64,000 nt of DNA from contig NC_089731.1 in NCBI RefSeq assembly GCF_035083965.1, forward strand, positions 2,016,001-2,080,000. Reading direction: 5' to 3'. The position numbers were made by a program, and so were the translations under genes. Below, piece by piece: positions 45,924-59,547 of this stretch. Below the pieces are notes generated by a model. The model saw only the letters and a program-made list of their open reading frames with translations. It ran no database searches and was not told the DNA's origin. The stretch is from Branchiostoma lanceolatum (taxonomy: Eukaryota > Chordata > Leptocardii > Amphioxiformes > Branchiostomatidae). Each line of letters starts with the position of its first letter. Position 1 is the stretch's first letter.

Positions 45924-47081
45924 TTACACCGACGAGACGTCCTCCTCTCGCACCCAGCTGTTAAACGTGTTTGGGTAACCCTTCCATTTTACCAAATATT
46001 CCGTTTTGCCACCACGCCTCCGAGTCTTGATGATCTCTTCAACCAAATAGACATCATCCGTCTTTGTGACTTTCTGAAGCTCTTGTTCGTAAAACGTCCC
46101 CTGTAGCTCATCATTGTGGTAATCCTTCACTCTGTAAACAGGAGGGACTCGAGCGATTCGTCTTGAAATGGTAAATATTTCTGTCGTCCAATTCGGCGTG
46201 TATCCCTTCTCCATTTTTAATTTGGACTTACTTATACGGACGAGATCTCCGAGTTTGAACTTAAAAACATCTGGCCTCTTTTTCATCATCACCCGTTCCT
46301 TGGTTTCTGTCGTGCCGTACAGTGTGTGCCAAACTAGACGCTGGTTGCCTTTGTTCACTTCCACTGGAGACATTTTGATGCTACGGTGATAGGAATTGTT
46401 GTATGACCATACGAGATCGTCCAAAACGTCTGTAAAGCGATAGGTATTTGCCGCCGTAAAATATTTCCACATTCGTGTTTTCAGCGTGCGGTTAAAGCGC
46501 TCTACAACGCTGGCCTTTGTCTCCTCGTTGAAAGTTGTGAAGAAATCGATGTCTTCATCTTTCAAAAGGGCTTGGAAGTTTCGATTGAGAAATTCCTTTC
46601 CCTGATCGGTTTGTAACCGCCACGGTTTCCTCCCATCCTCCAAGATTGATTGAAAGGCTTTGACGATTGTAACTCCTTTCTTGTCTCTCATGGCTACTGC
46701 CCATGCATATTTTGAAAACACGTCGATGCATGTTAAAATGTAGCGATAGCCGTCGTTGTACTTTGATATAGCAGGTAGATCTGCCAAATCAGCCTGCCAT
46801 TGGTGATCGATCCCTCCTACAATAACGCGATTTTTCTTGAATCGACGCCTTATGGGCTTGTGTAAGGTGTAGGTGTCCTGTGAACGCAACCATTCCTTGA
46901 CCTGTTGTCTAGTTATTCCGTTTTTCTTTCCAACTGCGAGGTACAGTCGTTCAACACCCCCATATCCCGCAGGATGTCTAGTATTATAGTAGACTCTGTG
47001 AAGGAGTCTGTGTCGTTTCTTGGAGCTGTTGGTGCGTTTCGACCGCCCGACTCGTTTCTTTTTCCCCGCCGACGAAGCCAT
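45924..47081 (-). CDS. INT: Chromodomain integrase, duplicate copy
   Basis: Identical in translation to 26545-27702, DDE residues and chromodomain intact. The decayed 5' duplicate is repeated too (about 47263-47539). Confidence 0.92.
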   Translation of the reverse strand: MASSAGKKKRVGRSKRTNSSKKRHRLLHRVYYNTRHPAGYGGVERLYLAVGKKNGITRQQVKEWLRSQDTYTLHKPIRRRFKKNRVIVGGIDHQWQADLADLPAISKYNDGYRYILTCIDVFSKYAWAVAMRDKKGVTIVKAFQSILEDGRKPWRLQTDQGKEFLNRNFQALLKDEDIDFFTTFNEETKASVVERFNRTLKTRMWKYFTAANTYRFTDVLDDLVWSYNNSYHRSIKMSPVEVNKGNQRLVWHTLYGTTETKERVMMKKRPDVFKFKLGDLVRISKSKLKMEKGYTPNWTTEIFTISRRIARVPPVYRVKDYHNDELQGTFYEQELQKVTKTDDVYLVEEIIKTRRRGGKTEYLVKWKGYPNTFNSWVREEDVSSV

Positions 47082-47680
47082 CTTACCCCGTTAAGGACAA
47101 CGCTCAGCCGCCCTCCAGCACAGGCACAAAGACACTGAAAACGGCCTGCTAAACGTTGCAACTTCTTCCCCGAAATAAGACAATTGGGACGACAACCCAT
47201 GTCCGTCCTCAGCCTGAATGTTTGAACAAATGATAACTGATTCTGGGTATCCCTGCTTTATAGATATCGGAGATCTTGTATACGATGTGCTCTGTACAGT
47301 CGCGGTCTTGTCAACGGAGTTTTATACAGTCCTCTATCGTTTCTTGTTGCCTGTTGTAAAAACCATCTAAACCCTCTCAGCCAAACACACAACCTCAGTA
47401 CAACGTACACAAACGCACACTGTACACGACACACTACACCCCGCATTCTGTTTCTTGACACGAGATAACCCATGTCTGACCTCAACTCGCTGTTTTGAAC
47501 AAATGTCTATGAGTCCTAGGAATACTCTTACTTTATACACACACACACACACACACATAATTGTAAAGAAGGACGGACACACGAATTTTCAATCTGGTCA
47601 CATTTGTTTTATTCAGAACAATATGGTTATCAGTATCGCATTGTGACTTCAACTTCTGCTTCTTTCTGTCACATCGTGCT

Positions 47681-48181
47681 TCAGACAGCTGTCTCTCGAG
47701 TGTCTTCCAGCATGTTAACGACTATGTCCCTGACTAGAGTGCGGACTCCGTCGGCAGCCTGCGGTTCCTCTTGATTTTCGTCAGCCTTAGACTCATCATA
47801 GCCATCACGGGTGATTTCTGCCTCTTGTTCTTGATACCACTGCTGAAAGATCTTGGATAGGGCGTCCTCTGTTGGCGTCCTCGCCTCTAGATGTAGACGT
47901 TTCATGCAGTAAGAGAAATCTTCGTAGATTTTCTTGAAATCCATGCAGGCCAGACTGCGTTGACGGTAATTTTTCATTTCTTCTTGACCCATGTAGAGGC
48001 AAGGATGGTTTGTCTGGGACGGGTGGTCGACTTGGCACCCATAGCAGTCATCCGAAACCATTCGAAGGCATAACTTGGTGTATCCATAGTCACACGTCTC
48101 TCGGAACACTTTGCCAAGGATCAGGGCGTCTGGATGTGATGTTGCCATACCGTTGTTGTTGATTTCTCCACCACAGGCCAT
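47681..48181 (-). CDS. Cys/His-rich protein, duplicate copy
   Basis: Identical in translation to 28302-28802. Confidence 0.6.
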   Translation of the reverse strand: MACGGEINNNGMATSHPDALILGKVFRETCDYGYTKLCLRMVSDDCYGCQVDHPSQTNHPCLYMGQEEMKNYRQRSLACMDFKKIYEDFSYCMKRLHLEARTPTEDALSKIFQQWYQEQEAEITRDGYDESKADENQEEPQAADGVRTLVRDIVVNMLEDTRETAV

Positions 48182-48485
48182 GTCGTAGCGAGCGTCTTGT
48201 CCTCTCTCTCTGTCTCCCTCTCTCTCAATGTGAGTTACTCGATTGTGTTCTGCTTTTATACACTGTCTTGTCAGACTACTCTTAACCAATCAAAGGACTT
48301 GTACGTCATAGCTCATTAATATAACAACTAATTATTCCAAATCATGTCAAGACTTGTCCTAGTAAGACAATCATCCATGCACACACACGCACACACACAC
48401 ACACACATACATACATGAAACAACAACAAAGTATACGGTCTTTGCCTGTGTTCAAACCACTAGGAAGCTTTATTCATTTTTATTT

Positions 48486-49391
48486 TCAGTACACAATAGA
48501 CGACTGGATCACGTCTTTGTCGGTGGGCATTTTTCCAACTGCCATTGCTGCCAATATCTTGTCGACAGTCTCCATCTTGGATTCCAGGTCGTTCCACTGC
48601 CCCAGACTTAGATCTATTCCCTTCTTCATGGGGGGTGTTGTGGCAGGTGATCCGTATGGTCGGTACATCTGGTACAGGGAGATGCTGGGTAGGTTGCCCA
48701 CACCGGGTAGGCAGTCCGATTTTGACTTTTGGACCATAACGTAGCGCTGATCTCCCAAGTCGAAGGTGGTCGGCTGAAACGTCGTGTCGTCGATAGGCAT
48801 TGAAGCATACAAGCAATCTAGAAGCGTTGCCAACATTGGTTGCGTCTTCAGCGCTTCCCAGTTTTGCGGAGACATGGACAACCCGTGCCTACCAGGCTTC
48901 ATGTTGTTGACGTCTGCGGGGTCTGGTCGGTAGAACTGCCGTACGGACACCAGCGGCTTATCCCTGAACAGAGCTACAGTCAGGAACACATCGTCACCAA
49001 GTGGGAGACGGACTTCTTGCGGCTTTGCCTTGTACGGTGCTTGGGGGACTGCTTGCTTGATCGGCGGCGTAGAAGAATAACCGTTTTGCCCCATGACAGG
49101 ATACTTCAGACCCGGCGCGGGCTGGTTCAGGAGAGTAGGCCCCTTGGCTGTGCTCGGCTCAGGCGACACGTTCTGCGGGGTCGTCGGAAACGGTTCGGTA
49201 GACGCATTGTCATCGCTGCTGCAGCCGACAGATGTATTATTAGTCGGTGTTTCAACACGTACATGTTTCGGTTTGGTGTCATCGGCGTTTTGATGCTTCC
49301 TCTTCCTACGGCTTTTCCGTGGATCAGTCATGGCTGGTGTCTCTTGTTCTCCCACCATCAGCTCAGTCACAAGGTCTCTGGTCTGGGACAT
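48486..49391 (-). CDS. Tandem PC4-like protein, duplicate copy
   Basis: Identical in translation to 29107-30012. Confidence 0.65.
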   Translation of the reverse strand: MSQTRDLVTELMVGEQETPAMTDPRKSRRKRKHQNADDTKPKHVRVETPTNNTSVGCSSDDNASTEPFPTTPQNVSPEPSTAKGPTLLNQPAPGLKYPVMGQNGYSSTPPIKQAVPQAPYKAKPQEVRLPLGDDVFLTVALFRDKPLVSVRQFYRPDPADVNNMKPGRHGLSMSPQNWEALKTQPMLATLLDCLYASMPIDDTTFQPTTFDLGDQRYVMVQKSKSDCLPGVGNLPSISLYQMYRPYGSPATTPPMKKGIDLSLGQWNDLESKMETVDKILAAMAVGKMPTDKDVIQSSIVY

Positions 49392-49825
49392 TCCGCTCTC
49401 GCTCTCTCTCTCTCAGATAGGTGCAATGGTATCAGACTAACACGTACCGTCAATTTATACCATGCTCTCGCTTCAGACAACCAACAGGAAGGCTGTACGT
49501 CATAGACTTTTGCATGCGAGATTAGGCTTTGCCCAGGCATGTCCTCTTCATCACAATAGCCATGTTTATGCAAACAACATGTTCTAGAGACTTCCGTCAA
49601 TTACCGTGTTATTTACATCCCCCATTAGACTAATCTGCCCAGACATGTCTTTCTTAAACAATAGCTATGTTTATGCAAACAACATCTTCTAGACAATTCC
49701 ATTAATCACATTGTTATTTACTTCCCCCTTAGACTAATTACTTCATTACGGCTACTTGTCTGCCTGTCCTCTCACAAGAGACAAATACTGAAGAAATAAG
49801 ATAAAATAAAAATAAAACATTTGTT

Positions 49826-49897
49826 CTCCGTGTCAGGGAATCGAACCCCGGTCTCCCGCGTGACAGGCAGGTATACTCACCACTATACTAACACGAA
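49826..49897 (-). tRNA. tRNA-Asp: tRNA-Asp (GUC), duplicate copy
   Basis: Same 72-nt sequence as 30447-30518. Confidence 0.88.
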
Positions 49898-50430
49898 TTG
49901 ACAAATGGAATGGCATTCCTTTACACTATGTACTTATCTTTGTCACAACCAACAAACAGCAAAGATGTACGTCACATTGTGTGAGAAAGGTGTTGCCCAG
50001 ACATGTATTCCTTATAACAATAACTATGTTTATGCAAACAACATCTTCTAGACAATTCCATTAATTACATTGTTATTTACTTCCCAATCAAATTAATTAC
50101 TTAATTACAGCTACTTGTCTATCCTTTTCCCTACGGTACATGACCCTAGGGGGGTCAGACCCTAGGGTCCCCCTAATTACGTTCCCATGGCTACACCAAA
50201 ATGCTGGGCTCTGATTGGCTGTGGACACTAATGTCTCCCTACGCTGCTAGGAACTATGTTTTAAATGAGAGTTATGGGACATACATTGATCATGTGGGGA
50301 ATTGGGCTATGTAGGAGCAATGCAAAATGTAAAAAAAAGGTTAACTTTTTGTGATATCTCAGTAGCTACATTATTGTTTTTCACTTTTGACTAAAAAATG
50401 TGTTTAACGATATGTTGTTTTATCTAACAG

Positions 50431-53400
50431 GGAATCACAGTCTTGTGGTTAAGACGAGTGCTACTACCGACTCTCAGAGCGGTGATTTTCTCACAATCGA
50501 AGTCTTTTCTGCGGATTGTGAGGACGTCTGCGCAACAGCGACCGTATACGGACTTACAAGTACAGGGTAGGTGATATCAGATACGCGTATCCCGTATATG
50601 TAGTGTTTCATGCAGTCTGATGCTGTGCCATCCCTCTTAGTTTAAGGGTGCGAGTAAGGAATATCCGGTAAACTTACGAGGGTGGCACCCAGACTACCAT
50701 TACTAACAATCTGTCATATGAAATGTACAAGTACCTTGTAGAGTTTGATAAAACTTCTATGCATGCTAGAAGCAAATCTTGCCTTAATGATTTTTCCACA
50801 CTGTAATAATCGAGTTCCTTTTACATTTTAAAGACAAAGACATGTAAACCTGAGTGTACAAAAGCAGAGCCTTCTCGCAATGAACCTATGTTTGCATTTT
50901 CATGCACAACATCTAAGGACTGAGTACAAACGAAACTTTGACGCTTCCAACTTCGGTGTTCCAACACGGCTTCGACTTACAGCGTCGGGGAAAGACTGGC
51001 TCAAACTGGACTGGGTAAGTTTGAATATCAAAACTATCTATATTTACCTTCATGGAAAGAAAATATAGTTTTGGCTTCTTTTCTTCCGCATCTTTCGTTC
51101 CAAACAAGCAAGGTCAATGACCTGTGCGAAACGGCTGTCGCCATGGTTACAGGTATAATAGAATGTGGCGTTCGATTTCGAAATGTAGCAAGTGGCAGGA
51201 CAGACCTAGAGGGGCTAGTCACAATATATGAATGTGTTTCTGTTAGAATAAACATAGCAGTAGTTTCGATTCCTAGGCTAAACCATGTGAAATAAAACAT
51301 TGTGTAATTGCATGCAAATGTTACTTTTCTAGCTATTTTCAGTCTAGTCGCCATTGAATCGTTTGCAGCAACCCCCTGGTTTGTTGATGTTCATCTTATA
51401 ATGTTTGTTTTTTCAATTTCCAGATCGATGTCTACAATGCTCATACTGGGCGATCCCACCGTTTTCCCTGTCCCAGTGACGGTTGCCAGTTATCTACCGA
51501 CACTTCGGAGAGAAGCGAACATCTAGTCTTGGATCTTAATGGTAAGTGCCGATATTTCATGGGGTGTTTATCACCATTTCTGTAAATCGGCGTGTTAAAG
51601 TTATAAAAGCGTATAGAAAAGACTGTTTAAAGCTGCGATACTGTTTGATGACATAATAATGATAATCTTGGAACATTTTTAGTATTTTGGAAAGTTTACT
51701 ACATGCATATCTATTGTCCTTCAGCAACAGCATCGATATATGCACCGATGTAAAAAAATAAAAAAAGATAAAGACCCGTTGTGATATCAACAGTGGCTAC
51801 AGTTTTACCCTTGTGGTAAAAAAATATGTTATATACACAATGCTTAACGATATGTTGTTTGATCTAACAGAGATCCACGGCTTGAAAATCAAGACGAGCG
51901 CTGCTGCCGACTCTCAGAGCGACGATCCTGTCACCATCGAAATCTTTTCTGCCGACTGTGAGGATGTCTGCACGGCAGTGACGGTATCTGGACTTGCACG
52001 TGCAGGGTAGGTAACATCAGATGCGCGTCACCGGTACTTGAGTGCTTTATTTAGTCTTGATCTGATGTTGTGTTATAGCCTGAGTGCCAGCCTTTTTAGC
52101 TTCCGTCCGCTACCCTAGCTCCGCTGCACTACCCAAGCTCCGCTGAGGAGCGGAGATTGGGTAGCGTACGGAAGCTAAAAAGGCTGGCACTCAGGCTAGC
52201 TGTGTTAGCCCGAGTGCCATCGTTCTTAGTGTATCTGGCTTCCAATACTCCCGAACAGAATCTCTCAAACGGGTTGGACCCGGTAAACTAACTTTACAAT
52301 GATGGCACCCAGGCTATAACTGCATATTTCTGGTGTAAAGTAGAACTTACCAAGAGTTTGATAAGACTTCAATGCATGCTCGGAACCAGTTTTAGCTTTT
52401 CACGTGATTGCTCTGGCAAGACTGTAATAAATAAGTTCTCTTTGCCTTCTAACACTACACAGATAATATGTAAAAAAAATGCACCTCTATAACGAACCTG
52501 TGATTGTATTTTCTCACATGCATAACATCAAAGGACCGAGTATAATCGAACCTTTGCTGCTTCCAACTTCGGTGTTCCCACACGTCTTCGACTTACCGCT
52601 TCAGGAGAGGACTGGCTCAAACTGGACTGGGTAAGTTTGAATAATCAAACTTCTTCAACAACAAGAGCGGGGGAAAATCAGATTATCACTTATCAATGAA
52701 GTCAAACCCAGCTTGTCTAAATATAACCAACAAACGTATGTAGTCGCCTATTGTTACAACAAAGTCAGTCAAAGGTCACTGTCAAATGTATGTTTTCCCC
52801 AATGTTCCTACAAGGTATTTGCAACCAGCCCACGGGCATGAACTTGCAATAAAACTTCTCATCAATGAATTCCTAAAAGAGAGGGGGACCGAAGTGATTA
52901 CCTCAATAACATCGGATTCCCCTTTCCAACATTTTTACAACAATTGCGAAATCCCAAGTGACTGGCAGCGGGGGATTTCAGTCCGCTCGTCATTCATTAG
53001 GACGGGAATGATTCAGAGGTTCTTGATATGATGCTGGTAATAAAATCATTGTGGGTTACGAGGGGTGATCAATAAGTCCTCGGCCTCACCTAGAAATAAG
53101 GTCCAACTCAAATTTTGGGGCATAATTATGTTGTGTGACATCTTTTAGCAATATCCACCAAACTTCAAATTATTGTGAGCATTACTTTACAGACGACACT
53201 CAGTAACGTTAGGTGGGGTAGAAGGATAAAGAAATGGACAATGGAGCTGTGACTTGAGGTGTGCGGGCCGACTTGCTCTGCTGAAAGTCAGATACCCACT
53301 TCTTTTCAGTTGAAATAAGAAGGGAAGCTTTATCAAATATTTTGACAATGTCTTCGCAGATTTTATGCCGATTCATGGCATGAAGAACTCGACCCACACA

Positions 53401-54981
53401 GCTCTGACCACAGTGTACCCTTGTTTTTCTGGTCACTTACCTTATAGTTTTCAAATGACGTCCACTAAAAAGTATCGGCCACAATAATTTGAAGTTTGGT
53501 GGATATTCCTAAAAGATGTCACACTACATAATTATGCCCCAAAATCTTAGTTGTGGACCATATTTCTAGGTGAGGCCGAGGACTTATTGATCACCCCTCG
53601 TATGTTTGCAGGTGGACGTCTACAATGCTCATACGGAGCGATCCCACCACTTCTCCTGCCCAAGTGGCGGTTGCCAGTTATCTGCTGACACTTCGGAAGG
53701 AAGCGAACAGATAGAATTGGATGTTGATGGTTAGTGCTCTTAAATGACATGATGTGTGTATATGAGTTTGATGGTTCGTCTGTATTGTTAGTTAACATAG
53801 TACATAGATAAAAACCCAACACAAAGGCACTTTACACGACTTTCCCCAATTCACTCAGGTGAAAATGAGTACTTAGCTTCGGCTAGGGACGTCCCTTGGA
53901 TAGGACGTTAAATAGATGTACCGTGTTTGAGGAGAGCCACGCCTCAAGCACGTAAAAGAACCCGTCACGCTTATCGAAAATAGTAGGGGTCCTTCCCGAA
54001 ATGAGTGAATCAAATACGTCTGTCCGGATACGCTGCTTGTACTGTTCAGTACAAACCTGGTGTGTTACGCCATGAGGCAATGCAAACAGACGAACAAACA
54101 AACAAACAAAACGTTACTGTCCCGAATTTCCGAATGTCATACTCCTGTCTCACTTAGAGTTCAGGTGACCAGCCACCTAGGTCACGTGACCTTACGAACA
54201 CGTGACGTTCGTCCAAAGTTTCAGGAAGTTTATACCGTGATCGTCTCTGTTGATCAGTAATGGTTAATGTGCCCTGTTCTAGACAGCCCACATTATACTA
54301 TTATGTTTTCATGCTCCACGTTTTTGATAGTGACATAGAAGAACTTTATTGCACGACAATTGTACATGGTACAAAGTATGGCAAGAATTCGTAAACATAA
54401 TACAAAGTAGAAGTATAGAATAAAACTTAACATCCTAATTAATAATACAATACAATAAGGGCTAGCATACATTTTGATATAGCATCCTAATTTCTAATAC
54501 AATACAATAAGGGCGTTGTGCGCTCGAAATAAAGCATGAAAAGTGTATTTCTGCCCCGTTTCCAGTCTGCCCTAGTGGTTACGTACCGTTCCAAGATGGA
54601 GAGAGGTGCTTCAAGTTCTCTGCCGGGAAGAGGAACTACACCGAAGCCAGGTCCGCCTGTCAGGCTGCCGGCGGGCACCTGGCTCTGCCGAAGGACCAGG
54701 CAACAAACGACTTCCTGGTCAACCAGATCAACGACTGGTACCCGCCTGGCTTTAGTGTCTGGTTCGGTCTGACAGACCAGGTTGAGGAGGGAACCTTTGT
54801 GTGGGAGGACGGGACGCCGCTTGGCAACGGCTGGAGCAACTGGTCACCAGAACAACCTGACGATTATCAATCTGTCGAGGACTGTGCCGAGTGGAAACAC
54901 GAATATGGCTACAAGTGGAACGATTTTCCATGCACTACGAGTCGGTATTATGTGTGTGAACTCGGTTCAGCTGCACCCTAG
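50431..54981 (+). pseudogene. Second set of lectin 3' exons (2 PLAT-like modules, CTLD)
   Basis: Exons 50431-50566, 50918-51014, 51424-51541, 51871-52006, 52534-52630, 53612-53729 and 54566-54981 copy exons 12-18 with all splice sites intact. No promoter, signal peptide or upstream exons accompany them, so alone they are an orphan partial gene. Because the first and last junctions are phase 1, skipping exon 18 of copy 1 (35187-35602) and splicing 34350 to 50431 would stay in frame and add two further PLAT-like modules. Use is unproven. Confidence 0.75.
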
Positions 54982-57900
54982 ACAGACGCATGCCCCGTCC
55001 AGGTGCGCTGACCATGAGTTACAGTGAGTACAATGCCCCAAGTTGAAACAACTTTGTACGTTACAAATTTAGCACGATTTAGTCAGACGTTTAGGAGTGG
55101 TTCAAGCATGTATTGGTGACGTGGAGGCATTTTGGTACTTGTGCGATGTTTATTCTACTTTTACATCCAACTATCAATATCTGCGGGAATTAGGCATGTC
55201 TTAACAATCTCCAGAGGTGTATTCAGAGATGTGTTCCAACTGTTTTGATATACATGATCGACTGTCACATACATGTGACTGGCTCACAGCAAAATTCAGT
55301 CTCATAATACCCTTTAGAACAGCCGTTACAAGTCTGAAACGCTTATATAACATCAGTATCCATTCTATACTACATATAACAATTAGCAAATACACTGTAG
55401 AATTAGAAGAGGAAGACAGATGTTGATGATGAGGTCATGGACACTGTTATTGAAAGAATAGATAAACATTCAATATTATATATACAAAATGTACTCGCAG
55501 CGTGACTTTCAGCTTTGTTTTTATCATCAGCCAAGCATGATTAAAATGTACAAAAAAATACATTGTGTTGTATGTTGAATGGATGCTATCACACATTACA
55601 ACACATCCAGGCAAAGTTACCCGAAAGCTCTCTGTGAGACAGACAGGGCGGTAGAACTCTCAAGGACATAAACCTTCAAGGACGCCCCCCCCCCCCCCAA
55701 TATTCCATATGTATTACACTGTATATACAGCCGGGCAATCAGTTATTAGCTGTACAGCTCCTTGTGAGACAGACAGGGCATTAGACATGAACCTTCATGG
55801 ACGCCCCCTCCCATCTTCCAAATGCATTACACCGCAATTGTGACAGCCGGGCAAACAGCTCTCTGTAAAGCCGGCGTCACAATTCATGCGAGCATCGGCC
55901 GATTTTGTAGATCGCCGGAAGCTCGCCGAATTTCAAATTCGCCCGAGCGTCGACCGTATTTTTCACTGAAAACCTGCCCCGTCACAAATTGAACAGAGCT
56001 CGGGCGACGTCCGTCGAACGCTAATAATCATAATTCCCACATAAGACGGTACCATCTCTTGGACACGGACGAAGTCAGAATCAAATGGCCTGGTCATCAT
56101 CATGGCCTGGTAACAAGCTCATATTTGGACCAACTTTACTTTCTGAGTTGTGGCAAATCTGAAGGGCACAAGTGAAGTAGGTGGGCACACTGAAAATAAT
56201 CACATAAAGAGGAATTTTGTTACAGACCAATCAAAATACAAGTGCAGGAGCCACAAAGTCAACAGATCAGTCGTTTAACCCCGATCCAAAAATTTTCACC
56301 GAATGGAAATCGACGGAAGCTCGGGCGAACGCCGTCCGAGCTTCGACCGACCGTTGATAAGCCTATCGACGCCCTGCCGACGCCTGGGCGTGCCTCGGCA
56401 GACAAACATATGTCTATAATGCCTCAGTGGACTTTCAAATAGTCATTTTGTGGAGGAAAAACTCAGGAAGTGAAGTCAAACCTCAAAAGTCAAGCCCCAG
56501 TTCATTGATATACAAATTGAAACATCCAAACCAATAGCAAAATAGAAACAAGAAGCATTGTCTTCAGTGTCAACATATTATTTATAATTTTTTTAATGCA
56601 AATTTAACTTTGCATTGAATTGTCTTTCATTAGAAAAGTTTGGCAGCATTCCTCGACAAGTTGAAATTAGTATTAGTTAATATTACAGTATCATTTATCA
56701 TCTTATGTTATAAACCAAACTGTCGTTTCCTTTTATCTATAAACAAGAAGGAGTTCGGCCGATCGCGAGGCCCGTCCAAGCTCCCATCAACACCTGCACA
56801 ACGCTCGCCCGAAGCACGCCTTACTTTTCATGAGTCGGCCGGAACACTGACGACGGTCGTCCGATTATTGTTCAAGGCCCGTGCGAGGCTCGCACGAGGC
56901 CGAAGAGTTCGGGCGACCTCCGACCGACCAAAAATCGGGTCTAAAATCCTCGGATGCCCGCCCGAATATTGGCCGAGCGCTGGGCGTTGCTCGGGCGAGC
57001 TACGGGCAAACTGTTGACGAGCTGTGCGAGTTCAAAAATCGTCGCCGAGGCCTCGCTGAATTTAAGCGCAGCTTCCAGTGACACGCGAACGTCGGCCGAG
57101 CTCCGAAAATTCGCCCGAAGCCCGTAGAATCGACAGGACGTCGGCCGTACTTCGCCCGAAAATCGCCATTCGGAGCTCGCCAACAAGTCGGCCGAGCTAA
57201 TTTCTTGATTTGTGACGGGGGCTTAAGGGCATTAGAACTCTCAAGGTCATTAACCTTCAAGGACGTTCACCTCGCGTCTCCCATATGTATTACACTGCAT
57301 GCAACACCCAGTGAGAAAGTCCACCCAACTTGAGTGGAAGGTTGACCACAGCATGACTAAAAATAAGGCTGAAGGTTCATTTGGAGCGTGTCCTGGCAAC
57401 CTCTGAACGAGCATGTCTGACGTCATACACGGAAGTCAACATATCAACACGATTCATCTGACAAATTCTGGTCGTTGTGGAAGTCTAGAAATGAACAACG
57501 TTACGGTTGGTAATATGAAGGTTTCGTCGGCTTGATATGATTTCAACGTTTTCTGTCTTCTACGTTCTGAGTTTTTCAAGTCAACTATGTTGTGTATGAT
57601 ATGATTTTTAACTACCTTTCTTGCAGTAAAACTTTGCCAGTAAGCTGCAAATACTGCAAAAAACGCCAGGTGTCCCCACTGAAACTCAAGCGTACTTTGA
57701 TTGATTGCTCCTTAGTTGCCCTTGAACTAATGGACTATTCCATGTAAAACGTTCAGGAGGGGTGTTTGGTGGTTTTTCAAACAAATTGAGTACAGGGGAA
57801 GAATACATGTACATTGATAGATGCGTAGAAGTTTCTGTTTACATTTATTTTCACATGCAACATTCCCTGATCAGGAACCATCATCAGAGAATTAAATGCG

Positions 57901-59547
57901 CAAACAATGACATGAAAAGTTCACAATTGCCCTGATTGATTCCAAGAAAATGGCTCAACTCGGCCCCCAACTACCGAAGATTTAACGTAGTACTCAAACG
58001 CCCCATGCACAGCCCCTGTCTGGTACATGAGCAACCCTCCACGGAATCCAGTCTGACGCCATGTGAATTTGATTATATGGATGACATCCTCTGGGGACGA
58101 CAAATTTGATGCAAATATTCGGAATAAAAAACAGAAACTTGCCTTTATTATGAAATCTACATGGCCACAAAAGATGAACAGAACTTAACACACAGAAATA
58201 TGGGTTCTCCATTCTTGCTCTTTTAACATTTCTTGGTATTGACTTTGGCATTCTAAGACATTAGTATCCATTTTTTCGAAATATTTTTTTGCATGTATTT
58301 TCTCAATTTGCAGCAGCTTTTTACGATTACAGTATGGCCGAACACTTCGATTTTATTTTGGAGACGACCGATGAAAATCGACGCGCACGCGGATGTCATC
58401 CATATAATCAAAGCAACATGGCCTAATTTCAAAAAGAGGGGAAAGTAGTACAGCCGTTCTCGAGGTTGTAGAGACATTGAGTTGTTATCCGCTGTGTCTA
58501 GGGCCAAGTATTGGGAGGTGAAGCCCAACCCTCTCCTTCCAGTGTCTTTTACGTCCCCAACTGAAGTCGGGTACACTGTTGGTTAGTAGGTGAGACTTGT
58601 TGTTTATCACGTGTAAATGGCACAGGGCTAAATGCCTTTTCCATCTGCCTAGTCTCAAAGGCCAACAGTGTAGAATTTTTGCTGGGTAGGTTGAAACACT
58701 GGACCAGGATTGTGCAGATTCGTACTAATGTCACGGCTCCCACACCTGTCACCGCACCGCTCGCTGTCACGACATCCCCTGATTTTCACGTCCCGAAGAG
58801 ACACTGTGTGCCAAACTAGTGTCACCAATACGCACACTGACGATGAAATATCTCCAGGGCATTAGGCTAAAGCGATGGACCAGGGTTGTACAGACTACGG
58901 TCACCGCTCACCGCACCGCTCGCTGTCACGACATCCCTTGACTTTCGCGTCCCGAAGAGACACTGTGTGCCAAACTCGTGTCGCCCATACGCCCACATAG
59001 CTGACGATGAACATTATATCCAGGACAGAATGTCAGGAAACATCCGTTGAAGATAAATTCATTCTGAAACTGTGTGATGTAAGAGCTCAATGACCTGCAG
59101 TGGACACTTCTATCTGAAAGGAGGAGGAACGCCCGCCTCACCTTTTTCTATAAGCTACTTAATAACCATATCAATATTAATACAGATAGTCTACTGAAAC
59201 CAGCTCAGGGGCGCACCCGGGGAAGCCACACGCTCAAATTTCAACCACTTTACGCCCGAACAGACTCTTACAAATATTCATACTTCCCCCGCACCATACC
59301 CGAGTGGAACGCCCTGCCTGGCGCGGTTGTTACGGCTCCCACCGTTGAGTCTTTCCGCGCCAGGCTGGAGGCCTGCCCGCCTTAGCCTGGGACCTCCTCC
59401 ACCCCTACTTTGCCCCTAGCGGGGTTATCTGGGGGTAGTCTAAGTTGAAGTTGAAGTTGAAGCTTGTTCTTCCTGAAGAAACGCGGGTAGCGTGCCAGGA
59501 AGGGGCCAAACAACGTCACCGTTCGGCCCACATGGCTGACGAGGAAG

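Larger units (their letters stand above)
42857..50248. mobile_element. Left-truncated Polinton (duplicate copy)
   Basis: Duplicate of 23478-30869. It keeps the right TIR (50170-50248) and AGGAAC (50249-50254) but has no left TIR, polymerase or ATPase, so it could not move as a unit by itself. Confidence 0.93.
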
